Part shown: positions 24,715 to 37,159 of the stretch, piece after piece | Numbering within the stretch: the stretch's first letter is position 1 | Layout of the letters: the number at the start of each line of letters is the position of its first letter | Assembly: GCA_019321725.1 (NCBI GenBank) | Contig: CM033115.1 | Location: forward strand, 11,480,673 to 11,544,672 | Direction: 5' to 3' | Source: Paulownia fortunei | Taxonomy: Eukaryota; Streptophyta; Magnoliopsida; Lamiales; Paulowniaceae | DNA: 64,000 bases | The notes under the pieces: model-generated | What the model saw: the letters and a program-made list of their open reading frames with translations, nothing else | Database searches by the model: none | What the model was told of the DNA's origin: nothing | Program-made: the position numbers and the translations under genes

Positions 24715-25081
24715 AAATAAGAGTTCGTTGAGATGAACACGCTATTGAAGAAAAAAAAATCACCTAATCGGAGTTTTGAAGCGTTGTTATCCTACACCGA
24801 AAGTTTCTAAGCCAACTTATCGAGTTGAATCAAGTCAAGGTGGGTCAAACTGAGTCATCTAACCCATTTACCGAGCCAAGGAGCTCTTGATCAAGCATTG
24901 ACCGAGTCAAATGGTAGACTGACTGTTGACCAATTTTTACCATTTTTTACCACTGTTGACTAAGAGTTGATCAGGCATTGACCAAGTCCAAAATTTAACA
25001 TAAGTTTATCCAAAGGTTTTTAAGTGTTTTGGATCCATCTGTACAGTTAAGATTTTAAATTTCACACTCCATTGAGAGTTA

Positions 25082-25349
25082 ATGACAAATACTAATTTGA
25101 CTGCATTCTATGTTCCACAACTCAAGGGAATCGATTTTGACAATTGGAGTATCAAAATGAAAGTACTCCTTGGAGCACATGATATGTGGGAAGTCATGGA
25201 AAAAGGTTGTGATGAGCCCAAAGACAAGTGAACACTATCCTCCACACAAAAGGATAGTCTAAAGAACTTAAGAAAGAAAGACAAGAAAGCTCTTTTCCTC
25301 ATCTACCAAGCTCTAAATGATGATGACTTTGAGAAAATCTCAAGTGCTA
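25082..25349 (+). pseudogene. Copia A gag, N-terminal part
   Basis: Reads from an ATG (MTNTNLTAFYVPQLKG) through FDNWSIKMKVLLGAHDMWEV and KALFLIYQALNDDDFEKISS, the usual copia gag (UBN2-type) pattern YxxWxxxM...LxxxxxWxxV. One internal TGA is present (about 25229). The frame stops at the gypsy insertion at 25349 and resumes at 37160 with TSAKQAWDKLYVSY, which restores the family pattern. Confidence 0.85.
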
Positions 25350-26961
25350 TGCTACAACTTTAAGGTTGCAAACCCAAGTGCGGGTTGTATTAAGTAATAA
25401 ATTTCTCGTGAGTTTGGGGTTGATCCACAGAAAAGTTGTTTGAAAAATTTAAGTTTATATTTCTAAAATGATGAAGTTTATGTGATTCAAAATATATGAA
25501 AACTTTAATGTATGCTGTAAATAAAGAAAAACTAAAGTAATAAAAGTATTGAGGGTTAGGAATCTACTCTTAAATTTTGGATAGAGAAATAATTATCTAT
25601 TCTTTTTACCTTTGTTAATTACCACAATTAGAATCCATACATAATGAAGGTTCAAATGGAAAGATATTATCAAATAACTAATGCAATAAGATAATCATGA
25701 TATTATCTTACTATTGCAAATTATCTCTTAACGTCAACATTTATTTATGGGATCAAGCATTTATGCACACATTTGTTAAAAACAAATCAAAGTTTTACAT
25801 TAGCAGTCAGTAGGGTAAAACCGTACAATAAGTTAAATGAACCCAAGTATTTATTGTACCATTGGTGATACATAAATCAAGAATCACCACAAAACAAGTA
25901 GGATTTAGATCAAAATTTAAAATAATAATACAACATACTTAAATATTTTCTATCCTTATAACCATTCCTCTTCCTCCATCAAGAGGTTCACCATTTTTTC
26001 CTCAACAAAATAAAATTTAGAAAGACATAATAAAAGTAGAAAAGACTAAAAATATAAGAGAAACTAGAGAATTCATTTATATTACTATTAGAAAACTTAC
26101 ATTACTAGAAAACATACAAACTAAAAAATTTAGCCTAAAGAAACCCTCTACCCCCTTCTTTACAAGCTTAATACATGGCCTATTTATAGTACTTGGAGTA
26201 AGCTAGAGGTCAAACAAATAATGGAGGGGTTAATCAAGTGGTACTTGGTATGTTAGTTTCTAAGAGTTGGTAAGTTGTTACACTAAGTCCTCACATATTA
26301 AATTGAATTATATTTTTTGATCAGATATAACTAGATTTGAAGATGTGCAAGAACTAAAATTGGAGATCTTTCGATACTGATATATTTTCATATATCATTT
26401 GTCAAATTTAGTGGTCGGATGAAAGAGATATGATCAAATTATCGAATCATGTCCAAAAACCATTCTTTAACAGCAGCAGCAACTTGCATCTTATGTTTTT
26501 ACCACTTTGACATATTTCTTACCATCTTATCTTCAGCAAACTTGTTTATTTACTCTTGTATATAACATATCCAAATTTTAACCCAAAATAAATTTGGCCT
26601 TAAGAGATATGACCCAATTGGTCAAATAAGTCAATACTGAGCTGAACTCTAATCTGAATTTTGGTGATCTATTTTGTGCAACCATTTAGATGAATTTTAT
26701 TCTATAATCAAGAATAAATTGGGCTAAAATTCCAACAACAAAGTTGTACTTTCACATCTTGACTTTCAAATAAAATAAGCTGGTTCATAGGGTTTTTGAT
26801 CATGAAATTATGATTAAAATACAAAAACTGCACAAGTTTGGAAACATGCTTTCATTGATTCCCTAACACAAAATATTAATAAAACAATAATATTAACAAG
26901 AATAAAGCAATAAACGTATAAAAAATTTGATACAAAAATATATCAAAATATGCACTTATCA
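25350..26961 (-). mobile_element. 3' LTR of the minus-strand gypsy element
   Basis: On the minus strand it runs from TGATAAGTGCATATTTTGAT to AAGTTGTAGCA (TG...CA), 1612 bp. It contains a TATA box ACTATAAATA (26181-26190 in plus coordinates). It matches 35535-37154 throughout with scattered substitutions and small indels. Confidence 0.9.
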
Positions 26962-28629
26962 AATTTCCCCACACTTAACTCTTGCTTGTTCTTGAGTAAG
27001 CCTAAAATAAACCTAAACTAATCCACTTTCGTAAGAAATCACGATTGCATTTAGCATATGCAACAAGCTTTTAAACCCCTAAGTGGCCTATAGAAGACAA
27101 GTTATAGTCTCGTGAAGGTTTACAATAGTGATACCCACAAACACCTATAATAACTATTTTCCAATTTTTATTCACATGAAACAACAAGGTAATATGGAAA
27201 TAAAATTAAACAAGTGTTGAGTTTAACTCTTAATCATTCAAAAATCAATACATTTCCACAATAAGCATACTCAAGTGTGTGTGAGGATCGTTAATGTCAA
27301 TAGTGACGAAACTATGCATGCTTCAAATAAATTAATTCTCATAAAACCTTACAAAAACTATCACCCAATTTCTAACAAAAAAGTTAAACATCATAGGTTC
27401 TTTCTTTGGTGCAAATCTCCACTATACTGAAGGCACTATATGAAATTAAAAGGTTTTCAACAAAGGTTGTAACAGGGCCAAAGGATAGTGATGCAGCAAA
27501 GAAATAAAAGGATAATATGCAACAAAGGTTCTAAAAACTTTATAAAATTAGAGACATAGAGTTTATCGATGAAGAATTCTCAAACTCCATAAATTTCAAC
27601 GCTGGGGTCTATTGTTATTGAATTGGACATTTCTTATTCATCTTGCAATATCTCATTTTTCGTTGCAACTCGTAGAACTTTGCAAAATTTTTTTCTTTTC
27701 TATTCTTTTTATTATTGTTTTTCCTTTTTTTTTAAGAGAAATTCCCCCACACTTATCTTTTACTCCAACCTAAATTTCTTTTGTAAGTTCACGCTGTCAA
27801 TAAAATGTCTCTTAAACTCCAATTTTTTAGAACAAATGTTAGATAATAGTGTATTTAGACTAGATAAAAAGATATGATTATAAAAAAAATATTTATTTAT
27901 TGAAAGGCTCAAAGTGGTTCACTAGGGGGATGTTTTTTTGAAACTTCACAGGGGGAACAAGCTGATTTGACAATTGTGCTAGAAAGTCTAATGCCTTAAT
28001 TATTTTTCTAGTGGTGTACTATCAGTCATTTGTCTCGACAAACCAAAAGTAAAAGTTCTAATACTCAACCTCTACATGTTGAAGATCCAATTGATGATTA
28101 GAGTAAGGGCATAAGAATTTTCTATTTTGACATGATTGTCTTCATACTGAATAACATAACTATTTGTGCAAAAAAAAAATTGAGTATAATTATTGAAAAA
28201 ATATATTAACCAAATAACAACATCAAAGTCCAAAACAACACCCATCATCAATCAAACCACATTATTCATGCTTAATTTTAATCATTGAAGTTGGAAGAGC
28301 CTCTATGACTCAAAAAAAATTTAAAAACAATTGGTAATTCATAAACATTTGTTAAAAACTGCACAAACTTGCCATGTTATGCAAAAAAATAGGGATGCAT
28401 CTCAAGAGTGTTACAATTACTCTTTACTCCGCCACTATTTTTCATGATTTCAACAGACCCATTAGAAAACACACTTGATTTTTTTATTTTTTTTAAATAC
28501 TGGAAAAATACACATTGAACACACAAGTCATAATATCAACTATCACTCCCCCAAATATCAAAAATAAAAAATAAAGTTGAAACAATGAAAAAAATACATA
28601 CTATTAAATAAAACCATTAACAATAAGTA
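26962..28629 (-). other. Polypurine tract and 3' noncoding region of the gypsy element
   Basis: The polypurine tract (minus strand AGTGTGGGGAAATT, plus 26962-26975) abuts the LTR. The rest has no supported coding region and aligns with 1901-3414 of gypsy element 1. The T-rich open frame at 27623-27877 is not credible as a gene. Confidence 0.7.
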
Positions 28630-29277
28630 TCACAAACTGAGAGTCAAATGCAATTTGTATTTTTGACCATTATTCCTGTTGGATCAATCCACATTGGCCA
28701 AGGCTAGATTAGGTTCTGGCACATATGCTAGAAGTTGATCAATCAACTGGTCAGGTATCGGAGCAGAAATGAGGATTCTTCTCGCAGATGGTGCAATAAT
28801 TTTTTTTTCATAGCATGATTTACAAAATATAGCAAACCATCATAAAACCATTAATATTAAGAACACCTATAGGTTTTTGGTGAATGTTGAGTTGTGCTCA
28901 ATAGACAACTTGGAATAATTCCTCCAGTGCACTAAAACCACTAGGTAGAATGATGAATGTATTCGCATTGTTTAACATGTTAGACATTCTGTGCTGAGTA
29001 TGTGACATTTTTAGCTCATCTCCAATGGCCATACCTATGATATTCTGTACTGTTAAAATTTTTGGGATAACTTTCAAAACTTTAACTCCTCCTACATAAG
29101 CAGAACAACACTCCCCATTAACCCCAAACTGCTTTCTCCATATACTAAATGATTTTTTTTTTCTGCTAAAGTTCTACCAAGGTTATTGGCTGCCCATATA
29201 AAGTCATAATTTTTTCCTAGATTGGATCCACAAAAAATACAAATGCTATAGAATTTGCGAGTTGAAGAAACTTCTAT
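28630..29277 (-). pseudogene. LOG-like cytokinin phosphoribohydrolase, intronless copy 2 inside a gypsy element
   Basis: The minus-strand reading covers the full LOG family length (about 215 codons). Its start codon has become ATA at 29277. It continues SSTRKFYSICIFCGSNLGKN (family ICVFCGSN), AANNLGRTLAEKKNHLVYGE, SLGLMGSVV, VIPKILT and MLNNANTFIILPSGFSALEE. The last corresponds to the catalytic PGGxGTLEE motif, with G-to-S and T-to-A changes. Then come LNIHQKPIGVLNINGF, a loop with a frameshift, and ISAPIPDQLIDQLLAYVPEP near the end. Stops and frameshifts make it a pseudogene. It keeps residues lost in copy 1 (the FCGSN motif), while copy 1 keeps others (GGFGTLE), so both descend from an intact ancestor. 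No intron is present. Confidence 0.85.
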
Positions 29278-29429
29278 TTTTTTTTTTTTGGAAAATAAGT
29301 TGTGAAAAAATAGAGTGAGTACGGTGATATTTATTGAGGTGTGAATAGAGAATGCATATATTGCATCTCTTTTTTTTTGTCAAAAAGGTTGAAAATAAGG
29401 ACACTCATAAATCAGTAACGGCTTAAACA

Positions 29430-29900
29430 CCCTCTATGGGAAGAGGATATGCTTTCCATCTAGTTTTCTTATAAACTGGCAAACAGGGTCTTTTAATGTC
29501 AGATTTCTAAGACTATAAAACTCATATTCATTTCGAAAATGATCTCATAAATCAAGAATTTCACGTTGTACCAATCCATATAAATATGTCCTAAGAGGCA
29601 ATATAATGCGATCTAAAGACTCCTTACTCAGTCCATCCATAATGAATTTAAGTTTATCTTCTCGATTTTTAGAGACCATTTCTAAAGAGCGACACTTTGT
29701 ATTGCAAGTCCATCTAGCACAATTATGACAAACTTTCATATTTTTTGCCTTTCGTTTTTTTGAATATGTGCTTTTACCAAAACTAGGCATATATCTAGTA
29801 AGCAAATTTGGAAACTCATGTGAAAGCTCACCTGCTCTTATCTTTGCTTCAATTATCCATCGTATATCCTCTAGGATGCCCTAGTGCATAAGCATCCTCA
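29430..29900 (-). pseudogene. Unidentified Cys-rich captured reading frame, copy 2
   Basis: The open part (29545-29805) reads MPSFGKSTYSKKRKAKNMKV, then CHNCARWTCNTKCRSLEMVS, KNREDKLKFIMDGLSKESLD and LPLRTYLYGLVQREI. The frame goes on upstream (DIRWIIEAKIRAGELSHEFP) and, past one stop, downstream (FRNEYEFYSLRNLTLKDPVC). The CxxC...CxxxC cluster could bind zinc. The downstream part is shared with 880-1045 in gypsy element 1. I do not recognise a family. Its conserved, plant-protein-like composition and its place beside the LOG copy suggest a second captured host segment, but an unusual envelope-position retroviral gene cannot be excluded. Confidence 0.5.
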
Positions 29901-30236
29901 ATCTTTCAATCCTGATTTTATAAATTTTTAAAATTGCATTTTAGGAAGAAAAGAAAATCGCTTCTTGAGAGTTAGAAAAATATCACCCATTTTGAAAAAA
30001 ACAAGAAAAGAGAATGAGAAAAATAGAGAAATTTTGTACAAAAATTTCAGTTGTTTGGGAAACTAACAAGTCCAACTTTATTAGCCACGGAATACCGTTA
30101 TCCACCACTTAATCGGGAAAAGAAAAAAAATAAAAGAAAAAATAACTTTCAAAATAAATAAAGTTAGAGAAAATGAGTATATACAACACTAAACATAACA
30201 AGGGTTAGAAAGAAAAAGAATTTCCTCTTGTGAAAA

Positions 30237-31330
30237 TTAATTTTCTAGAAATGGTTTAACTCTCTGTCCATTTACTTTGAATATGTTACAATTTCTAGAA
30301 TTTTCAATGTCAAGCGCCCCATAAGGATATACTTTTTTTACAACAATAGGACCACTCCACCTTGATCTCAATTTTCCAAGAAACAAATGCAATTGAGAAT
30401 TATAAAGCAAAACCTTTTGACCAACCTCAAATATTTTTCTTGAAATTTTATTATCATGAAAATCTTTGATTCTTGCTTTATAAATTTTAGAATTCTCATA
30501 TGCATCATTTCTCAGTTCTTGAAGTTCATTGATTTGCAATTTGCACAATTTTGAAGCTTTCTCAAGGTTAAAGTTAAACATTTTGATTGCCTAATAAGCT
30601 TTATGTTCAAGTTCAATAGGTAAATGACAAGGTTTTTCATAAACTATCCTATAAGCAGACATGCCTAATGATGTTTTGAAAGCAATTCTATATGCCCAAA
30701 GTGTATCGGTAAGTCTAAGAGATCAATTTTTATGGTTTGGGTTAAATATTTTTTTCAAAATTTATTTTATCTCCCTATTTCCAATTTCAATTTGTCCATT
30801 TGTCTGAAGGTGATAAGGGGTTGAAACTTTATGTATGATTCCATATTTCTTCATTAAAGTTCCAAAAACTTTGTTACAAAAATATTTTCCCCCATCACTG
30901 ATAATAGATCGAGGAATTCCAAATCAACTTAAAATATTTTCTTTCAAAACATTTATCACTATTTTGTAATCATTGTTTCGACAAGGAATTGCCTCAATCC
31001 ATTTTGAAATATAATCTATGGCAACCAATATATAAAGAAAACCATATAATAATGGAAATTGTCCTATAAAATTAATACCTCAACAGTCAAATATTTCAAT
31101 CAGTAGAATAGGATATAGGGGCATCATATTTCACTTCGAAAGGGACCCTAACTTTTGATAATTTTCACAACATTTGCAAAAAATGTAAGTGTTTTTGAAA
31201 AGAGTTGGCCAATAAAATCCACATTGCAAGATTTTTGCAATAGTTTTCTTTACTAAAAAATGACCATCACATGCTTCTAAATGACAAAATTTGACAATAT
31301 TACCTATCTCATAGTTAGACACACATCTTC
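30237..31330 (-). pseudogene. Gypsy integrase
   Basis: Minus-strand pieces in order: the zinc-binding block at 31131-31322 (CHLEACDGHF, then QCGFYWPTLFKNTYIFCKCC), a core broken by several frameshifts (about 30600-31130), and the C-terminal part at 30237-30581. That last part contains [20 protein letters not shown] followed by [20 protein letters not shown], the usual plant gypsy integrase end. It joins the 3' DNA of the element to the target. It is not functional here. Confidence 0.85.
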
Positions 31331-31444
31331 GAAAGATTTGATCCAGATATTATTTGAATAGATATGGATCATCCCAATAAAAGTTTTTAACCTCAGTCAA
31401 AAACTTCTTTTTATCTTGAGAGTTCCAATATGGCATCTTTCTTG

Positions 31445-33069
31445 TCACAAGAAAATTAACAATGTTAGTAAACCAAGGTAAAATAGAAACATTAAATAGT
31501 TATTTATCAGGAAAAGTGTCATTACTAGGTGTGGTTGAAACGAGTCATCACAAACAAATCTCGACAAATGATCAGCCACCACATTCTCTATACCCTTCTT
31601 ATCTCGAATCATAATATTAAATTCTTGGGGTAAGAGAATCCACCTAATCAGTCTTGATTTGGCATTTTTTTTTGACAAAAGATATTTCAAAACTGCATGA
31701 TCACTGAAAACAACAACTGGTGAGCCAACAAGATAAGATCGAAATTTGTCCAATGCAAAAACTACAACAAGTAATTCTTTTTCAGTTGTTGTATAATCAA
31801 TTGAACACTAATTAAAGTTTTACTTGTATAGTAAATAACATATGGTTTCTTATCTTTTCTTTGTCCCAAGACAGCTCCAGTAGCATAATCACTAGCATCA
31901 CACATTATTTCAGAAAGTAAAATCCAATCTGGAGGCTGCATGATTGGAGCCGATGTAAGTATGCTTTTAAACTTAACAAAAGCATTTTCATAATTTTTAG
32001 TCCATTCAAAAATAATGTCTTTTGTTAGAAGATTAAACAAAGGTTTAGATATTATACTAAAATCTTCGATAAATCTTCTATAAAAACCAACATGTCCTAA
32101 AAATGATCTAACCTCCTTCACAGTCTTTGGTGTTGACAAATTAGTAATTAACTCAATTTTAGATTTGTTAACCTCAATACCTTTTGATGAAATAATGTGT
32201 CTAAGAACAATACCAGTTATTACCATAAAATAACATTTCTCCCAATTAAGCACAAGATTCTTTTCTTCACACCTGATTAAAACCTTTTCTAAATTAGATA
32301 TCAAATAAATTTTCAAAAATAGAAAAATCATCTATGAAAACTTCAAGAAAATGTTCAACTATGTCACTAAAAATATTAAGTATGCATCGTTGGAATGTAG
32401 ATGGTGCATTACATAATCCAAAAGATATTCTTCGATATGCAAAAGTACCAAAAGGACATATAAAAGTTGTTTTCTCTTGATTTTCAAGTGTAATTGCAAT
32501 TTGATTATACCCAAAATATCTATCTAAAAAGCAATAAAATTCATGCCCAATAACTCTTTCTAAAATTTAATCTATGAAAGGTAATGGAAAATAATTTTTT
32601 CTAGTAATTGAGTTGAGTTTCATATAGTCAATATACATTCACCAACCAGTGACAGTCTAAATTGAAATTAATTTATCATTCTCATTCTTAACTATCCAGA
32701 TTTCTTAGGTACAACTTGAGTAGGACTTACCCATTTGCTATCAAAAATAGGATAAATGATTTCATTATCTAAGAGTTTAATGACTTCATTTCTCACTACT
32801 TCTTTCATATTAAGATTTAACTTTCGTTGTATTTATCTAGAAGGTTTAGCATTTTCATCTAGATAGATGTTATGTGTGTAAATGAAAGGATTAATACCTT
32901 TAATATCAGCAATGGTCCATCCTAAAATATTCTTATGCATTTTCAGAGTTTTGATCAACTTACCTTCTTGAGATGTATCGAGTTTGTAAAAAATTATTAC
33001 TGGAAAAGTCTCATTCTCACCCAAAAAATAGTATTTCAAATCAATTGACAAAGGTTTCAAATCAACCAT
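31445..33069 (-). pseudogene. Gypsy reverse transcriptase and RNase H
   Basis: The pre-RT segment at 32833-33069 ends in GWTIADIKGINP. The RT catalytic motif appears as FIDDFSIF (about 32320-32340). The thumb and connection read GHVGFYRRFIEDFSIISKPL within 31762-32331. RNase H follows with CDASDYATGAVLGQR, then [20 protein letters not shown] and the end VVADHLSRF in 31445-31753. At least four frameshifts or stops separate these pieces. Confidence 0.88.
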
Positions 33070-33105
33070 GTGAGCTTTAGTACTTGATGGAATAGATTTT
33101 ACTGT

Positions 33106-33528
33106 TCATGATGAAAGTTCTTCAAACTTTGGCTTCCAAAAATATTTTGCTTGTACCTGTAAAAATTCAGAAATAGTATTAGTGTGTGCCTTTTTACAAA
33201 TACTTTTACTTTCAAAATAAGTCTCCAAAGAATCTGAAGAGTTAGTGGTAGTAAAGTATTCATGAACAAGTTCTTCAATTGAATCAGCTTCCTGTACTTC
33301 GACATCATCTGTAGGTTGCTTACAAACATTAAACACATTTAGTTCCAAAGTCATATTTCCAAATGATAATTTCAAAATACCATTCCTATAATTGATCAAA
33401 GCATTTGAAGTTGCAAGAAAAGGACAACCCAAAATAATAGGAATTTGTGTATGTGTTTGCGCAATAGGCTCTGTGTCCAAAATAATAAAATCAACTAGAA
33501 AGTAAAACTTATCAATTTGTACCAACAC
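33106..33528 (-). pseudogene. Gypsy protease region
   Basis: The open frame has VQIDKFYFLVDFIILDTEP, PIILGCPFLATSNALINYRN and LSFGNMTLELNVFNVCKQP, the typical C-terminal half of the aspartic protease domain of Athila-type elements (family VILGRPFLAT). The N-terminal half with the catalytic DxG lies in other frames upstream (about 33530-33740) and is degraded. Confidence 0.8.
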
Positions 33529-34284
33529 ATCTTCTACTACTCCCTTTGGAACTTTAATCGAATGGTCAGCTATTTAGTGTATAATAGAAATTATTTTAAG
33601 TTCTCCCAAACCTAACTGTTCATAAACTAAGAAAGGTAGAAGTTTACATTAGCACCAAGATCAAGCAAAGCACGCTCTATTCTAGTGTTTCCTATGATAT
33701 ATGAAATTGTTGGACAACTTAGATCTTTGTACTTGGATGAAGTGAATTATTGAATGATTGAACTAACACTTTCAGTTAAGAATGCCTTGTTTTGTACATG
33801 GTATTTTCTTTTGATTGTGCACAAATCTTTCAAAAATTTGGCATAAGGTGGAACTTGCTTAATTGTATTCAACAATGGAATATTAATCTTGACTTGTTTA
33901 AAAGTTTCAAAAATTTCAGCATTTGAGTTCAATTTTTGAGTTACTTGTAATCTTTGAGAAAAGGGTGCCGGAGGTAAATATTTTTTTTTCATCATTTTCA
34001 CACTTACCTTCTTCAAACTTACCTTCATTGTCAACACTATTTCCATTCTTCATTTCTGGAGGTGGATTATAATCTTTCTCCTTGGGACGAATAGTCTTAT
34101 CAATAATTTTTTCATTCTAAAGAGTTGTGACTGAATTAACCTCCTTGATTGAATTTTTACATGAAGAAGAAATATGACACTGAGTAGAAGGATTAGGTTG
34201 AGGTTAAGTAGGAAATTTACCTTTTTCATGAGTACGCAAAGAAGTTGTCAGTGTGCTTTTGATCTCATTGATAGTTTGTAAAGT

Positions 34285-35430
34285 CTAATTACTGATGTTG
34301 GTTTGTTCATGCGTAAATGCTTGCAAAGTCTTCTCAAAGGATTTTGTATGTGAAGGTGGATAAGAATGAAAGTTTGGTGGTTTTTGTGAATGCAGTGGTT
34401 GGGTACAGTTATCATCTCGCCAACTGAAATTATGATGATTTCTGCATTGTAGATTGTAAGTTTTAGAATATGGACAATGGAAAGGTTTTTTGAATGTGTT
34501 CATGAAATTTGCTTGCACTGGAATGTTTGGACATTCATTGGTAGAGTGCCCCAAAAGTTCACAATTGTTACAAACTTCTTCCTTTTGCACATATTTGATT
34601 TTCTTTACTTTTTTAAATTCCATGGCTTCAAATTTTCTTGTTAAATTAGCAAGCCTAGCATTTAGATTATCTTATTGACTAAAGTAATATTTTTCTTTAT
34701 TACTATTAGCAAGATTAGATCTAATAGAACCTTCAGACGAATTAACACTATACTATGATTGAGAGTTTTCTACGAAATGATCTAGATATTCTAAAATTTT
34801 ATCAGGTTCTTTATCAAGAAACTCACCATTACACATTGTTTCAACCAATTATTTTATTTCAGGAGTTAAACCTTCATAAAAGAAACTAATTAAGTGTCAT
34901 TTTTTAAAACCATGATGTGGTCATGAATTCAACAAATCTTTAAATCTTTCTCAACATTGAAAGAAAGCTTCATTAGAATTTTGAGAAAAAAATTGAATTT
35001 GTCTTTTCAAAATATTAGTTTTATGAGTTGGAAAGATTTTTTTTAAAAATTCAGATTGCATTTCACTTAGGTTTTAAAAAATTAAGACAAGTTTGATCAT
35101 CAAAAGTGGCACATACTTTATCAAATTCTTTCAAATGCAGTAAGGGTTTTTAAAGTCTAAACCATGGAAATTAGGAAGTAAAGGGATCATACCTAGCTTG
35201 AATCGAAAGTTGTTTGCATTAAGAGGAAAAATGAAACAAGAAGGAGAAGAATTTCAAGGAGGTTGCAAGTAATAATGTATGGTACGCACCTGTTGATTCT
35301 CATTTTCATCTTGGACACTTTTATTTTCAGCCATGGTGGAAGTGTGTGGAGATAATTCAAACAAATTTCCAAACATAGTTTTAGAATTATTTCTAACTAA
35401 ACACCGAGAATGATGATTACGATACCATAT
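34285..35430 (-). pseudogene. Gypsy gag with zinc knuckle
   Basis: Gag begins near 35330 on the minus strand (MAENKSVQDENENQQ) and continues in broken frames. The last part (34285-34623) has the CCHC knuckle CNNCELLGHSTNEC, a CX2CX4HX4C pattern that binds the RNA genome, followed by a Pro/His-rich tail. Several stops and frameshifts occur between. Confidence 0.8.
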
Positions 35431-35510
35431 AACCATATATCTCTAAAGAAAATAAACAAACTATATTTACAAAGAAAAAATATTAACAAACCTGAATACT
35501 TAGCTTGCCT

Positions 35511-35528
35511 TCCCTGGCAACGGTGCCA
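35511..35528 (-). other. Primer-binding site of the gypsy element (tRNA-Asp)
   Basis: Minus strand TGGCACCGTTGCCAGGGA, six bases inside the 5' LTR. It is complementary, with two changes, to the 3' end of plant tRNA-Asp(GTC), the primer used by Athila elements. Confidence 0.75.
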
Positions 35529-35534
35529 AAAACT

Positions 35535-37154
35535 TGCTACAATTTTAAGGTTGCAAACCCAAGTATAGATTGTATTAAGTAATAAATTTCTTGTGAGTTC
35601 GAGTCCAAAGTCGACCCACAGAGAAGTTGTTTGAAGAATTCAAAGTTTATATTTCAAAAAAATGAAGTTTATGTGATTCAAAATATATGAAAAATTTAAT
35701 GTATGCTGTAAATAAAGAAAAACCATAGTAATAAAAATACTGAGGATTAGGGATCCACTCTTGAATTTGGATAGATAAACAATTATTTGTTCTTTTTACC
35801 TCTGTTAATTGCCACAATTAAAATCCATACATAATGAAGGTTCTAATAGGAAGATATTATCAAATAACTCATGCAATAAGGTAATCATGATATTGTCCTA
35901 CTATTGCAAATTATCTCTTCACGCTAACACTTATTTATGGGATCAAGCATTTATGCACACCTTCGTCAATAATAAATCAAGGTTTCATATTAGCAATCAG
36001 TGGATAAAACCATACAATAAGCTAAATGAACCCAAGTATTTGTTGTGCCATTGGTGATACATAAATCAAGAATCACCACAAAATAAGGAGGGTTTAGATC
36101 AAAATTTAAAATAATAATACAACATACTTAAATATTTTCTACCCTTATAACCATTCATCTTTCTCCATCAAGAGGTTCACCCTTTTTTCTTAGCAAAATG
36201 AAATTTAGAAAGACATAATAAAAGTAGCAAAAACTAAAAATATAAGAGAAATTAGAGAATGCATTTCTATTACTATTAGAAAACTTACATTACTAGAATA
36301 CATACAAACTAAAAAATTTAGCCTAAAGAAACTCTCTACCCCCCTCCCTTACAAGATTAATACATAGCATACATATAGTACTTGGAGTAAGTTAGAGCCC
36401 AAACAAATAATGGAGGGGTTAATCAAATGGTATGCTAGTTGGCAAGAGTTGGTAAGTTGTTACATCAAGTCCTCACCTACTGAATTAAATTATATTTTTT
36501 GATCAGACATACACAGATTTTGAATATTCATAAAGAACTAAAATTGTAGATCTTTCGATGTTGATATATTTTCATATATCATTTGTCAAATTTGGCGGTC
36601 GCATGAAGGAGATATGGTCAAATTACCAAATCATGTCCAAGAGCCATCGTTTAACAATAGCATCAACTTACAACCTATTTTTTTTACCATTTTGATATAT
36701 TTTTTGTACCCTATTGTCCAACAAACTTGCTTATTTACTTCTTTTGTATAACATATCCAAATTTCAGCTCAAAATAAATTTGGGCCTAAGAGATATAACC
36801 CAATTGGTCAAATAAGTCAATACTAGGCTGAACTCTGATTTGAGTTTTAGTGATCCATTTTGTGCAACCTCTTGGATAGATTTTATGCTATTATCAAGAC
36901 TGAATTGGGTTGAGCTTTTAATAGAAAAGTTGTATTGACTACTTTTAATACAACTTTCAAATGAAACAAGCTTCAGATCTATAGGGCTTTTGATCATGAA
37001 GTTATGCTCAAAATACAAAAAATGTACAAGTCCGGAAACATGCTTTTATTGATTCACTAATACAAACATTAATAAAATAATAATATTAACAAGAATAAAA
37101 TAAGAAAAATATAAAGAATTTGATATAAAAATGTATCAAAATATGCACTTATCA
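35535..37154 (-). mobile_element. 5' LTR of the minus-strand gypsy element
   Basis: 1620 bp, TG...CA on the minus strand, aligning throughout with 25350-26961. Its TATA region has decayed to ACTATATGTATGC. The TSD TGCTA follows at 37155. Confidence 0.9.
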
Positions 37155-37159
37155 TGCTA

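Larger units (their letters stand above)
25350..37154 (-). mobile_element. Ty3/gypsy Athila-like retrotransposon with captured LOG-like gene
   Basis: Complete 11.8 kb element on the minus strand, inserted in copia A gag. It is flanked by the 5 bp TSD TGCTA (25345-25349 and 37155-37159). In element order it has a 5' LTR (35535-37154), PBS matching tRNA-Asp, gag with a CCHC knuckle, protease, RT, RNase H, integrase, an unidentified Cys-rich frame, the LOG-like copy, a polypurine tract and a 3' LTR (25350-26961). LTRs of about 1.6 kb, the tRNA-Asp primer and a long region after integrase suit the Athila lineage. All frames are broken and the LTRs differ at many positions, so the insertion is not recent. 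Confidence 0.9.
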
